Shown piece after piece: positions 26,862-34,984 of a DNA stretch of 45,044 bases. Source of the stretch: Pseudomonadota bacterium (lineage in GTDB: Bacteria > Pseudomonadota > Gammaproteobacteria > Burkholderiales > Thiobacillaceae); the NCBI GenBank assembly GCA_021802555.1, contig JAJZRU010000027.1:1-45044 (forward strand), written 5' to 3'. The position numbers and the translations under genes are program-made. Each line of letters begins with the position of its first letter. Position 1 is the first letter of the stretch. The notes below the pieces were generated by a model, which ran no database searches, was not told the DNA's origin, and was given only the letters and a program-made list of their open reading frames with translations.

Positions 26862-26890
26862 TTGATTTAGACCACAATCCCCGATAAATT
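26862..26890 (+). promoter_or_regulatory. Candidate promoter for the integron cassettes
   Basis: TTGATT (26862-26867), a 17-base spacer and TAAATT (26885-26890) lie just upstream of the attI-like site. The -35 region TTGATTTAGACCAC also resembles half of an FNR-type box (TTGAT-N4-ATCAA), with a poor second half. Expression of the cassettes from here is inferred. Confidence 0.35.
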
Positions 26891-26896
26891 TCGTGT

Positions 26897-26915
26897 TGCC
26901 TAAATTACGTTGGGC
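26897..26915 (+). other. attI-like / attC right-end recombination site
   Basis: GCCTAAATTACGTTGGGC ends in the canonical integron core GTTGGGC (26909-26915, GTTRRRY). The 5' part resembles the CTAAAAC...GTTAGGC arrangement of attI sites rather than a complete attC. The first cassette ORF begins 7 bases downstream. No integrase gene is found on either side. Confidence 0.5.
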
Positions 26916-26921
26916 CTCTGC

Positions 26922-27296
26922 ATGAAGCTCCTTCCCACTCAAACGGACGAAAAGTCTCTTTCGGCCCTTGGTGAGGAGGCGCGCGCTTTACTACTGCGGC
27001 GAGATTTCGCCGGGCTAGCCAATCGTTTTGGGTACGCGCTTGCCTACGATCGCGCGCCGGCCGCAGCAATCGAAGCCGACTTTTTGAGTGCTGTCGCATC
27101 GCCGCTTACCGCATCGTCCAGCGCGCAGCCAATTGGGGTTAAGTATTTCGCGCCGAACGACACGGGGCTATTTGCAGTAGTCGAGTGCCCCGTCCCTGTT
27201 GCTGATGGAGCGGCTGTTCTTCTAGAGCTTATCGTCGCCGGGAAGGGAGAAGAAAAACACATCACCGTGGAGGACATTAGCGGTGCCACTGCATAG
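26922..27296 (+). CDS. Integron cassette protein 1, unknown function
   Basis: The 124-residue protein starts MKLLPTQTDEKSLSALGEEA at an ATG 7 bases after the GTTGGGC core, and its TAG is directly followed by the attC core GCCCAAC: the exact layout of a gene cassette. I do not recognise the family. It looks soluble, with an alpha-helical N-terminal half (ARALLLRRDFAGLANRFGYA) and a beta-rich C-terminal half (GLFAVVECPVPVADGAAVLL). No ribosome site is visible, common in cassettes. Confidence 0.6.
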   Translation: MKLLPTQTDEKSLSALGEEARALLLRRDFAGLANRFGYALAYDRAPAAAIEADFLSAVASPLTASSSAQPIGVKYFAPNDTGLFAVVECPVPVADGAAVLLELIVAGKGEEKHITVEDISGATA

Positions 27297-27392
27297 GCCC
27301 AACCCGGCAGTCGAGAGGGACGGCCCACCAGCTGCGCTGGTGGGTTCCCTCCGTGCTTCGCGCTCCGGCCGCCCCTCACTTCTACGTTGGGC
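27297..27392 (+). other. Complete attC site (59-base element)
   Basis: Core sites GCCCAAC (27297-27303) and GTTGGGC (27386-27392) are exact reverse complements at the two ends of a 96-base stretch. Between them an imperfect palindrome includes CCCACCAGC-TGC-GCTGGTGGG flanked by AGGGA and TCCCT. Position right after one ORF stop and just before the next ORF start is diagnostic of an integron cassette junction. Confidence 0.85.
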
Positions 27393-27403
27393 GTCATAAA
27401 CCG

Positions 27404-27994
27404 ATGGTCAGTGTGAGCAAGGTTCCGTGTAAAAAATGTGGCGCGCTAATTCTTGAAAGCACCGCCACAAAGAATGGAGGCTTATGTGTTCCGTGCAAAT
27501 CAGGAAAGCGTGAGTCCATCGAAGCCTCTAAGAAATGGCACAAAGAGCAACGCGAGCTTGATCGTACGGACCCACTTCGCAAGCTATGGAGTGAGCTGGT
27601 CCATCGAGCACATGAAACAGACAAAGGGTTCGCAGGTTTTACTGAGGCAGAAAAGCAGTATTTCGCCGTAGGCCTGCTCGATGGCGAAGTTTACAATGGC
27701 GGCTTCGACCAATACTTTTTCAATAGCTCCGGCAGTTACTATCAATACGCACTAGCCGGCCTCAAGGCCATAGATGCGACTCAGTCACTCATAATTCTGG
27801 AAAAGGCAAAACAAGTGCTATTTGATTTCGAGCAGATACCAGAAGACACCGAAAAAAGGAGGGCATTTCTCCGTGCCCGCGCCTCAGCTTCTCGAAGCAA
27901 CCGGCTGGAAGAATTAGACAAGGAATTCTGGAAAGACCCCGACGGTCTGGCTACTCGATGGCAAGAATTTGCCAAGCGGTGGGGTCTCGTCTAA
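27404..27994 (+). CDS. Integron cassette protein 2: zinc ribbon plus DMP19/DUF4375-like domain
   Basis: The 196-residue protein has a short N-terminal treble-clef-like motif (VPCKKCG ... GLCVPCK) followed by an alpha-helical domain with FTEAEKQYFAVGLLDGEVYN and GGFDQYFFNSSGSY, the signature of DMP19/DUF4375 proteins. Members are frequent in integron cassettes and toxin-immunity loci; the biochemical role is not known. The start lies 11 bases after the attC core GTTGGGC, and the stop is 5 bases before the next attC core. It is less G+C-rich than the core genes. Confidence 0.75.
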   Translation: MVSVSKVPCKKCGALILESTATKNGGLCVPCKSGKRESIEASKKWHKEQRELDRTDPLRKLWSELVHRAHETDKGFAGFTEAEKQYFAVGLLDGEVYNGGFDQYFFNSSGSYYQYALAGLKAIDATQSLIILEKAKQVLFDFEQIPEDTEKRRAFLRARASASRSNRLEELDKEFWKDPDGLATRWQEFAKRWGLV

Positions 27995-27999
27995 ATGCC

Positions 28000-28024
28000 G
28001 CCCAACAACGCGTTCAACTCCGAC
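28000..28024 (+). other. Truncated attC site
   Basis: GCCCAAC (28000-28006) followed by AACGCGTTCAACTCCGAC is a typical attC left half. No matching GTTRRRY right core or complementary right arm follows within 150 bases; instead the sequence becomes brnT coding sequence. The right half was probably deleted. Confidence 0.65.
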
Positions 28025-28177
28025 TCATGGTCGCGCGGGGAACCTCGCTTCGTAACGCTTGGGGTTGATGCCTTCGGCAGGCATCTGGTGGTGGTCTTCA
28101 CCGAACGCGGGGCCGCCATCCGTATCATTTCTGCGCGTTTGGCGACAAAGCAGGAGCGCAAATTTTATGAAAGCTGA
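28025..28177 (+). pseudogene. BrnT toxin, 3' fragment
   Basis: The frame reads SWSRGEPRFVTLGVDAFGRH and continues LVVVFTERGAAIRIISARLA...ERKFYES, the C-terminal half of BrnT-family ribonuclease toxins, with the GR-x-L-VVV-x-TERG and RIISAR motifs. The usual N-terminal half (FEWD...KHGVSFEEA...) is missing and replaced by attC sequence. The frame is formally open from an ATG at 27995 inside the attC, but the first codons are recombination-site sequence. A functional toxin is unlikely. Confidence 0.75.
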
Positions 28178-28313
28178 GTACGATTTTTCAAAGGCAAAGC
28201 GAGGGGCGCGTGTCGCCGCTCCTACCGGCAAAACCCGGATCACCATCCGCCTTGATACCGACATCATCGAGTGGTTCCGTCAACAGGTTAACGAGGCGGG
28301 CTGCGGCAATTAG
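28167..28313 (+). pseudogene. BrnA antitoxin, shortened
   Basis: The ORF starts MKAEYDFSKAKRGARVAAPT, continues GKTRITIRLDTDIIEWFRQQ and ends VNEAGCGN at a TAG, 48 codons in all. BrnA proteins normally run on after the GGNYQ-type motif for another 15-40 residues that complete the ribbon-helix-helix fold. The ATG overlaps the end of the brnT fragment by 11 bases, the normal brnTA arrangement. The DNA-binding part is largely present, so residual repressor activity cannot be excluded. Confidence 0.7.
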
Positions 28314-28317
28314 AGGC

Positions 28318-29358
28318 GTGAACGCTTTGATCCGCCATCTTCCGGTCTTGTTCTTCGCCCTGACGGCGCAGGCCGCTGCCGCCCTGACGCCCCATGACGC
28401 CCACCTGCTGGAACAGGCCGCAGAGCTTGGCCATCTCAAAGCGCGCGACGCACTGCACGCCGCCGCACAGCGACATGACGCGGAAGGTCAGCTGGCCTAC
28501 GGCGTCTACTTGCTCAATCGGCATGATTACTCCCATGCCGCCCTTTGGATACGCAAGGCCGCGGAACAGGGCCTGCCGCTGGCGCAGGAATTTCTGGGCG
28601 TCATGTATCACGTGGGCGCCGGCGTGCCCAGAAACCTGGCGCGTGCGCAAGAATGGTTCGAGAAATCGGCGCAGCAGGGCAACGCCAACGCGCAATTCAA
28701 CCTGGTGCTTTTCTATGCCAAGGGAGCGGGCGTGCCGCAAAACTACGCCCAAGCCGCGGCGTGGTGCCGCAAAGCGGCCGAGGAAGGCGACGCTTCGGCG
28801 CAATTCTATCTCGGCATGCTGTACGCCCGGGGCACGGGTGTGCCGCAGGACGCTGCCGCCGCGGCTGCGTGGCTCGCCAAAAGCGCGGCGCAAGGAAACG
28901 CCCAGGCGCAATACAACCTGGGGGTGCTGTACGCCCAGGGGCTGGGCGTGGCGCAAAACCCTGCGCAGGCCGCGGTTTGGTATCGCAAAGCGGCCGAGCA
29001 GGGAGTGGCCGACGCCCAAGCCAGGCTGGCTCTGCTCTACGCTGAAGGCAGAGGGGTCGCGCAGGATTATGCGCAAGCCGCCAGGTGGTATCGCGCCGCT
29101 GCCGAGCAGGACGTGGCCGTCGCCCAGATCAGCCTGGGCGTGTTCTATGCGTATGGCGTGGGGCTGGCAGCAGACAATGTCCGCGCCTACAAATGGCTTG
29201 CGCTGGGCAAGGCTGCGGTGCCTCCGAACAGCGACACCTACCGCCTGGCCGAACAGACCCTAAGCCGGGTCGCCGGGTCGATGCCTGCCGCACAACTCGC
29301 CACGGCACGGTACGAGGCCGCCGCCTGGTCTGCGGCCCGGCGCCAGGACGCTCGGTAA
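28318..29358 (+). CDS. Exported Sel1-like repeat protein
   Basis: The 346-residue protein has a signal peptide (NALIRHLPVLFFALTAQAAA) followed by about seven Sel1-type repeats of 36 residues with the pattern A-QYNLGVLYAQGLGV-QN-AQAA-WYRKAAEQG. Such solenoids mediate protein-protein contacts in the periplasm. The start is uncertain: GTG at 28318 or TTG at 28327; AGAGG at 28312-28316 is better spaced for the TTG. It begins right after the broken brnA, so its original promoter may have been lost or replaced. Confidence 0.8.
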   Translation: MNALIRHLPVLFFALTAQAAAALTPHDAHLLEQAAELGHLKARDALHAAAQRHDAEGQLAYGVYLLNRHDYSHAALWIRKAAEQGLPLAQEFLGVMYHVGAGVPRNLARAQEWFEKSAQQGNANAQFNLVLFYAKGAGVPQNYAQAAAWCRKAAEEGDASAQFYLGMLYARGTGVPQDAAAAAAWLAKSAAQGNAQAQYNLGVLYAQGLGVAQNPAQAAVWYRKAAEQGVADAQARLALLYAEGRGVAQDYAQAARWYRAAAEQDVAVAQISLGVFYAYGVGLAADNVRAYKWLALGKAAVPPNSDTYRLAEQTLSRVAGSMPAAQLATARYEAAAWSAARRQDAR

Positions 29359-29359
29359 G

Positions 29360-29390
29360 CGCCTCGGCGCAGAAGCAGGAAACCGAGGCG
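29360..29390. terminator. Hairpin after the Sel1-repeat gene
   Basis: CGCCTCGG (29360-29367) and CCGAGGCG (29383-29390) form an 8-bp stem with a 15-base loop two bases after the stop codon. There is no T-run, so it is at best a Rho-assisted or processing structure. Confidence 0.35.
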
Positions 29391-29509
29391 TTCGCCGCCC
29401 CGTTCCAGGCCGGCGCTTTGACTTTTGCGCAGGAACCGGGAATATTTCCACCTGCCCCCTTCAGAGCCGCCGGCCGGGGCCGATCAAGAAAAAAAATCAG
29501 AGTTTAGAC

Positions 29510-30535
29510 ATGCTGCATTGGTTTAAGGCTTTGCTGGGGAACCGCCTGCCAGCGCCAGGGAACGGCGCGCCCCGTGACACCCTGGCCCCGCCCAAGGCGT
29601 CGGCCTCCCAGGCGCGCGCCCAGGAGGCCGGCGACCCGGTGGATATCGACGGCCTCTATTATGGCTGGCTGCTGGCCGGTAGCGCGCCCGTGCCCGACCC
29701 GCTGAGTCCGCTGGAATGGCGCCTGCTGGGCGCCCTCGATCAAGCCGTCAGCCTGCCTATCCCCGATGCCACGCTGGTGCCGCGCGCACCTGCGGTGATT
29801 CCGCGGCTGATTCGCACCTTGCGTGACGATGACGTCTCCGCCGCGGATTTGGCGCGCCAGATCGCGCAGGATCCCGTACTGGTGGCCGACCTGCTGCGCA
29901 TCGCCAACAGCCCCTATTACCGCACTGCCGCGGGCATTCGCAGCCTGGAACATGCCGTCACGGTGTTGGGCCGCAACGGTCTCGGACAGCTCATCGCCGC
30001 CGCAGCGCTCAAGCCCATCCTCAACGTGCAAAGCGGGCGCTTTGCGCGCACCGCGGCGCCGCGCACCTGGAATCATTCGCAGCTGTGCGCCGCGGCCTGC
30101 GACTTCCTGGGCCGCGCCCAAGGCCTGGACGAGTTCGAGCCTTACCTCGCGGGGCTATTGCACGACATTGGCCTGGTAATGGCTTTTCGCATCATGGATC
30201 GCCATGTCGAGGGCTCCAGCAAACCTTTGTCGGCCTCTTTCTACGAGGTCTTCGGCGATCTCGCGCGCCAGTTGAGCTATCAGGTGCTGAACACCTGGGA
30301 ACTGCCCACCCCCGTCGCCATCGCCATGCGCGAGCAGGCCAAGGATCTCAGCATACCCATTACCCAACTGGGCAGCGTGCTGTACGCGGGCAATCAGGTC
30401 AGCAAACTGCGCATGCTGGCCGCCGCCGGCGTGATCGAGGCCCGGCCCACCCACATTGCTTGCCGCTTTTCGGGCGAACTATCCGATCTCTGCCGACGCT
30501 GCTACACCGAGCTGTCCCACCTGGGCGAGCCCTGA
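29510..30535 (+). CDS. HDOD-domain signalling protein
   Basis: The 341-residue cytoplasmic protein has an HDOD domain at about 90-300: PAVIPRLIRTLRDDDVSAAD, IAQDPVLVADLLRIANSPYY and LEHAVTVLGRNGLGQL are the typical helices. An HD pair is kept at His218-Asp219 (LLHDIGLV), though HDOD proteins usually lack phosphodiesterase activity. The N-terminal 45 residues are a low-complexity linker. No EAL or GGDEF domain is attached. The 223 bases after it hold no gene I can support. Confidence 0.85.
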   Translation: MLHWFKALLGNRLPAPGNGAPRDTLAPPKASASQARAQEAGDPVDIDGLYYGWLLAGSAPVPDPLSPLEWRLLGALDQAVSLPIPDATLVPRAPAVIPRLIRTLRDDDVSAADLARQIAQDPVLVADLLRIANSPYYRTAAGIRSLEHAVTVLGRNGLGQLIAAAALKPILNVQSGRFARTAAPRTWNHSQLCAAACDFLGRAQGLDEFEPYLAGLLHDIGLVMAFRIMDRHVEGSSKPLSASFYEVFGDLARQLSYQVLNTWELPTPVAIAMREQAKDLSIPITQLGSVLYAGNQVSKLRMLAAAGVIEARPTHIACRFSGELSDLCRRCYTELSHLGEP

Positions 30536-30758
30536 GCGCCGGGGTGCATCGAGCCGACCGCTCAAACCGGCAAGTACCCGGGCAGTTTCCCCGCAGCAAC
30601 AGCGCCGCCCATTCCGTCGACGACCGCAGGCGCAATTCGCCCTCCCGCTGGCGAGCCGCCGCAGAGGGAAAGCGGCGGTGCGGGGAAACAGCGGATCGGC
30701 GCACCCGTCGAAAACGCCGAACGATTTCTCGGGGCGGCCCGCGGAGCCGGGGTGGAAA

Positions 30759-31040
30759 TCAGCCCTTTTCGCCCTTTACGGCATGCCAGAACGCCTTCCC
30801 GCCCGTCTCGGCCGCATGGCCGATGGCGAGACCGGCCTTTTTGGCGCCCTGGCCGATGGCAACGCCCGCTTTCTTGGCGCCGACGCCGATATCGTGAACG
30901 GTGGAACCTATGGCAGTCCCCGCTTTGCGGGCATCCTGAGACAAGCCCCCGCCCTGCGCCCAAGCGCTGGAGCTGGCCAGCACCAGGAGTACCGGCAATG
31001 CTGCGAGAAGCCGGGAATATCGGTTTGCTTTGATCTTCAT
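30759..31040 (-). CDS. Small exported glycine/alanine-rich protein
   Basis: The 93-residue protein has a signal peptide (MKIKANRYSRLLAALPVLLVLASSSAWA) and a mature part of 11-12-residue units of the form GAKKAGVAIGQGAKKAGLAI, which would make an amphipathic helix or membrane-associated rod. An AGGA ribosome site lies 9 bases before the ATG at 31040. I do not recognise a family. It is convergent with the HDOD gene. Confidence 0.65.
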   Translation of the reverse strand: MKIKANRYSRLLAALPVLLVLASSSAWAQGGGLSQDARKAGTAIGSTVHDIGVGAKKAGVAIGQGAKKAGLAIGHAAETGGKAFWHAVKGEKG

Positions 31041-31744
31041 GCGTTTGATTCCTGCACGTACCCACATATCTGAATCATAGCAAACCAACATGAGCCATCT
31101 TGCGCGACCTGCTACGCCGCCCCACAAGCTTGCGCCCCTGCCGAGACGCGCACCCGGCGCCGAGTGCGCGAAGCGAACCGCAGCCGCGGAGCTGCAGCGC
31201 CCGGGCGCCATACTGGCGTTTTCTCCGCACTGGATGGCGCGCGCGCCGAGCACAGGACGGCGGCGTGCATTACGCATTGCCGAGCCTGGGCGCCTGGGCG
31301 TTCGCTCCTCCCCCCGTCGAGGAGCGGCAGCGCCATGGCTGATCTCGTCATCGTTCGACGGAGTGGTTTCGACACGGGCCGTCAGCGGTTCACGGTGTAC
31401 GGCATCTGCGAGGAAAGCCGCCCGCAACGCACCGTTGCGAAGCCCTCCAGGCCGCCGCTCCCGTCATGCCCCGTTGCAGGCGGTATTTGCTGCATGAGGC
31501 CCCCGGGCGACGACGGCGCCCACCGCCGCAGAAAATGCAGCGATGCTGTCGTTCCGTGGGGATGCGTGCGTTCCAGCAAGTCCAAGGGGCGTCATGGCCC
31601 CCATACCCACGCGATTGAAAGTGTCTTCCCTTCGGCGTGAAGGAATGGCTGTTACCGCAAGCCCCATGAGAAGCTAAAATCCAAGCGACGGAACCATCGG
31701 CAAGCCAACCGAGACTTACAGCTATTCCTATCTTCCTTCGCCCC
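31041..31744. other. 704-base region without a supportable gene
   Basis: Open frames exist on both strands because of high G+C content, but none has a plausible start, ribosome site and protein-like composition together. A possible promoter for the downstream GGDEF gene is present near its right end: TTACCG (31652-31657), 17 bases, TAAAAT (31675-31680). The block 31100-31500 could be decayed coding sequence or a dispersed repeat. Confidence 0.4.
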
Positions 31745-33859
31745 ATGGATACGCATAGCGTCGAGTCTGATGCCAGCGTCGCAGCGGCGCGAGCGGCGCT
31801 CGGGCAGTCCAGACAAATAATTTCCGGGGCAGCCGTGCTCATCGTGCTGCTTACTGCCGCCTATTTGTGGGGCAGTTGGCGGCATGCCTCGCGCGGGGCC
31901 TGGAACGAGCTGCAAGCGCTGTCCAACCTGGCGCAATCGACCGTGCAGATCCATTTACAGCAATACGCCCGCGGCATGGAGCAGCTCGCCGCCCAAGCCC
32001 TGGCGGAGGAAGCCGGAGAGGCTCACGATGATTTCCCGGGCGAATTGATATTCCCCTTTCTGCACGCCTATCCCGATCTTTCCGGCGTGTTGCTGGTGCG
32101 CCCCGACGGAAAGCTTCTGTTAAGCTCGGCGGAACTCCATGGCGAGGCTACGACGCGCTTCAATGGAAATCCGCAACTCATGACGATGCTTGCGGCCGCC
32201 CGCGGGCGTACAGGGCTGCAATTCTTCCCGCCTGTCATCAGCCCCCTAACCCGCACCGCAGTCATCCGTTTGTGCCTGCCGGTCCGTGACGCCACGGGAA
32301 AGCTGCGCTTTTTCATCGTGGCCGGCCTGAATCTGAAGCAGCAGACCGCGCGCATGCGAAGCCTGCTCACCGAAATGGAAATCAACGAGCATTTCGGCAT
32401 CGGCGTCTTGACGAACGACGGCTATCTTCTGGAGAACTGGCCGATGCCGAGCTTGCCAGAGCAGGCGTTGGTCGAGTTCCTCGATCAGCCGCGCAACGGA
32501 GCTGTGCGGCAAGCGATGCTGCGCAACCCGACCGCGGCGCAGGCAGCCGTTGTCGGGCCCGTCAATGTCGGGCAGCCGGGAATCTATTGGGGCATGTTCA
32601 AGCGCCTGCAAGATTTTCCCGCGGCCGCCTTCGTCATCGCTCCGCGCGCCGTCGTGGTAGAGCGCTGGTGGCACCAGATCAGGCTTGCGCTGTTTATGGA
32701 ATTGCTTGCCTTGGCGGGCTGGATTTGGCTGATGCGCCGGATGCTGCGGATACAAAAGCACGCAGTGCTCCTCAGCCGGCAGCAGGCCGCCCAGCGTCTG
32801 CGGCTGGAGCGCCTGCAGAGCCTTTATCAGTCGTTGCTCTCAGCCGGGGACGCGATCATAAAATCATCGTGCGACGTCGGCATGCTCGGCGAAATCTGCA
32901 AAAACCTGGCGCAGGGCGGGCTATTTGCCGCAGCGTGGGCGGCCCAGCCGGATGCGGAGGGGCGTTTTCGCTGCCTTGCCGCCTCCAGCCCGGAGGTCTG
33001 CGGCACCGTCGATCAGCTGGCTTTGCACTTGCGGGACGCGGCAGGCCCGGCGGCGCGGGCTTGGCTCAACGGCAGGTTGGAATACGACAACGATCACGGT
33101 CTGGATCCTTTGCTCGACGACCGGCGAGAGACTCTCTTGGGAATCGGCTGGAAATCCTGCATGGCGGTTCCTCTCAAGCGCGGAGGCTCGCCATACGCCG
33201 TACTGGTGCTGACTGCCGGCCGGGCCGGATTGTTCGATGACGAGGTGGCCACATTGGTCAATCTGATCGGACAACAGATCGGTCAGGGGCTGGACGAATT
33301 GGATCTCAAGCAAAGCCTGGAACAGGAGCGCAGCAAGCAAGGCTATCTCGCGCGCCACGACGTGCTGACCGGCCTGCCCAATCGCCTGGCCCTTATGGAA
33401 CGGCTGCCGCGAGCGCTCGCGCGTGCCCGCCGCCAAAAGACCATGCTGGCGGTTGGCATCCTGGATCTGGACGACTTCAAGCCCGTCAACGACACCTGGG
33501 GCCATGCCGCCGGCGACGCGATATTGCAGGAACTGGGGCGCCGCCTTTCCGAGGCGGTACGCGAAACCGACCTCGTCGCGCGCCTGGGCGGAGACGAATT
33601 CGCCTTCGTGCTGGAAAGCCTGACCGATGTCGCGTGCCTACCGCTTGCCCTGGCGCGCATCCACGCCACCGTGGAAACCCCGTTCACGCTTTCAGGCGGA
33701 CGCAGCGCGCGCGTCGGCCTGAGCCTCGGAGTCACGCTATATCCCCAGGATGGCGCGGAAGCCGACGCGCTGCTGAGCCATGCCGACACCGCTCTCTATG
33801 ACATAAAAAAATGCAAGGGCAGATGCGCCGACTGGTGGCGCATGTGGGAAGCAGCGTGA
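31745..33859 (+). CDS. Membrane sensor GAF-GGDEF diguanylate cyclase
   Basis: In this 704-residue protein, TM1 is at about 26-45 (ISGAAVLIVLLTAAYLWGS), a large periplasmic sensor of Cache type spans about 46-310 (YPDLSGVLLVRPDGKLLLSS), and TM2 is at about 315-335. A short coiled coil, a GAF domain (about 365-515) and a C-terminal GGDEF domain follow. The active site LGGDEFAF is near residue 615, with an inhibitory RxxD (RETD) five residues upstream, and HDVLTGLPNR marks the domain start. It should make cyclic di-GMP in response to an extracytoplasmic ligand. Its end is convergent with odhB. Confidence 0.88.
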   Translation: MDTHSVESDASVAAARAALGQSRQIISGAAVLIVLLTAAYLWGSWRHASRGAWNELQALSNLAQSTVQIHLQQYARGMEQLAAQALAEEAGEAHDDFPGELIFPFLHAYPDLSGVLLVRPDGKLLLSSAELHGEATTRFNGNPQLMTMLAAARGRTGLQFFPPVISPLTRTAVIRLCLPVRDATGKLRFFIVAGLNLKQQTARMRSLLTEMEINEHFGIGVLTNDGYLLENWPMPSLPEQALVEFLDQPRNGAVRQAMLRNPTAAQAAVVGPVNVGQPGIYWGMFKRLQDFPAAAFVIAPRAVVVERWWHQIRLALFMELLALAGWIWLMRRMLRIQKHAVLLSRQQAAQRLRLERLQSLYQSLLSAGDAIIKSSCDVGMLGEICKNLAQGGLFAAAWAAQPDAEGRFRCLAASSPEVCGTVDQLALHLRDAAGPAARAWLNGRLEYDNDHGLDPLLDDRRETLLGIGWKSCMAVPLKRGGSPYAVLVLTAGRAGLFDDEVATLVNLIGQQIGQGLDELDLKQSLEQERSKQGYLARHDVLTGLPNRLALMERLPRALARARRQKTMLAVGILDLDDFKPVNDTWGHAAGDAILQELGRRLSEAVRETDLVARLGGDEFAFVLESLTDVACLPLALARIHATVETPFTLSGGRSARVGLSLGVTLYPQDGAEADALLSHADTALYDIKKCKGRCADWWRMWEAA

Positions 33860-33874
33860 TTCGGCGGCGGCGCG

Positions 33875-34984
33875 CTACACCCCCAGCAGCAATCGCTCCG
33901 GACGCTCCAGCGCCTCCTTCACTGCCACCAGAAACTGCACTGCCTCGCGCCCGTCGATCAGTCGGTGATCGTAAGAGAGCGCCAGATACATCATGGGGCG
34001 GATCACCACCTGGCCCATTTCGGCCACCGGGCGTTCCTGGATTTTGTGCATGCCCAGGATGGCAGACTGCGGCGGGTTGAGGATAGGCGTGGACAACAGG
34101 GAACCGAACACGCCGCCATTGGTGATGGAGAACGTCCCTCCGGCCAGCTCCTCCAGGCCCAGCCGGCCGTCGCGCGCCCGCGCGGCCAGCTCGGCGATGC
34201 CTTGCTCGGTTTCGGCGAAGGACAGCCGGTCCGCGTCGCGCAGGATGGGCACCACTAGGCCGCGCGGCGTGGACACCGCGATGCCGATGTCCTTGTAGCC
34301 CGGATGGACCACCTCCGTCCCTTCGATGCGGGCATTGGCCACGGGGTAGGCGTCCAGCGCCAAGCAGGCGGCGCGCACGAAGAAGGACATGTAGCCCAGC
34401 TTGATGCCGTGCCTGGTCTGGAATTCGGCCTGGTAGCGCTGGCGCAGCTCGTTGACGGCGGCGAGGTTGACTTCGTTGAAGGTGGTGAGAATGGCGGCCT
34501 CGCGCTGCGCCGCCAGCAGGCGCTCGGCCACGCGCAGACGCAGGCGCGACAGAGGCTCGCGCCGTTCGGTGCGTTCGCCTTGGAGGGGACGCGGGATTTG
34601 CGGCGGCGCGGGCAGCGGTGCGCCCTCCCCCTCTCCCGTAAGCGGGAGAGGGCCGGGGTGAGGGAGGGATTCACCAGCAGAGGGAACATCCCCCGCTGGA
34701 ACGGCGTCCGCGGCGCGGACGCCAGGTTCGACCGTCGGTGTCTCCGTCTCCGTATCCACGTAAGCCATCACTTGGCCGGCTCGTACCTCGGCGCCCTCCG
34801 CCAGCATGAAATCGGCCAGCGTCCCGGACGCCGGCGCGGAAATTTCCAGGATGACCTTGTCGGTCTCCACGTCGGCCACCGTCTCGTCGCGCACGACGCG
34901 CTCCCCGGCCTGCTTGCGCCAAGCCAGCAGCGTTCCCGTGGCCACGGACTCGGCCAGGCTGGGTGCGCGGATCTCGACCTTCAT
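33875..34984 (-). CDS. odhB: 2-oxoglutarate dehydrogenase E2 (dihydrolipoyl succinyltransferase), lacking the subunit-binding domain
   Basis: This 369-residue E2 has one lipoyl domain (1-77, Lys43 in ETDKVILEI) and a C-terminal succinyltransferase domain beginning [17 protein letters not shown] at about 141, with catalytic His340 and Asp344 in YDHRLIDG. Between them, residues 80-140 are only Pro/Glu/Gly-rich linker; the peripheral subunit-binding domain that normally docks E3 is absent. Residues 104-124 ([20 protein letters not shown]) are encoded by a palindromic repeat. The start ATG overlaps the odhA stop (ATGA). No lpd gene follows; the next gene is a convergent GGDEF protein. Confidence 0.92.
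   Translation of the reverse strand: MKVEIRAPSLAESVATGTLLAWRKQAGERVVRDETVADVETDKVILEISAPASGTLADFMLAEGAEVRAGQVMAYVDTETETPTVEPGVRAADAVPAGDVPSAGESLPHPGPLPLTGEGEGAPLPAPPQIPRPLQGERTERREPLSRLRLRVAERLLAAQREAAILTTFNEVNLAAVNELRQRYQAEFQTRHGIKLGYMSFFVRAACLALDAYPVANARIEGTEVVHPGYKDIGIAVSTPRGLVVPILRDADRLSFAETEQGIAELAARARDGRLGLEELAGGTFSITNGGVFGSLLSTPILNPPQSAILGMHKIQERPVAEMGQVVIRPMMYLALSYDHRLIDGREAVQFLVAVKEALERPERLLLGV
34623..34668 (-). repeat. GC-rich palindromic repeat element, copy 2, inside odhB
   Basis: CCCTCTCCCG (34629-34638), loop TAAG, CGGGAGAGGG (34643-34652) form a perfect 10-bp stem, with outer arms CCCTC and GAGGG. The reverse complement starts like copy 1 at 26742 (20 of 21 bases). It is translated in frame as part of the OdhB interdomain linker, where the subunit-binding domain would normally be. 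Confidence 0.75.

Noticed and set aside
31112-31842. Several open frames on both strands between the small exported protein and the GGDEF gene
   Set aside because: They lack credible starts and protein-like composition, and contradict each other in frame; no homology is recognisable.
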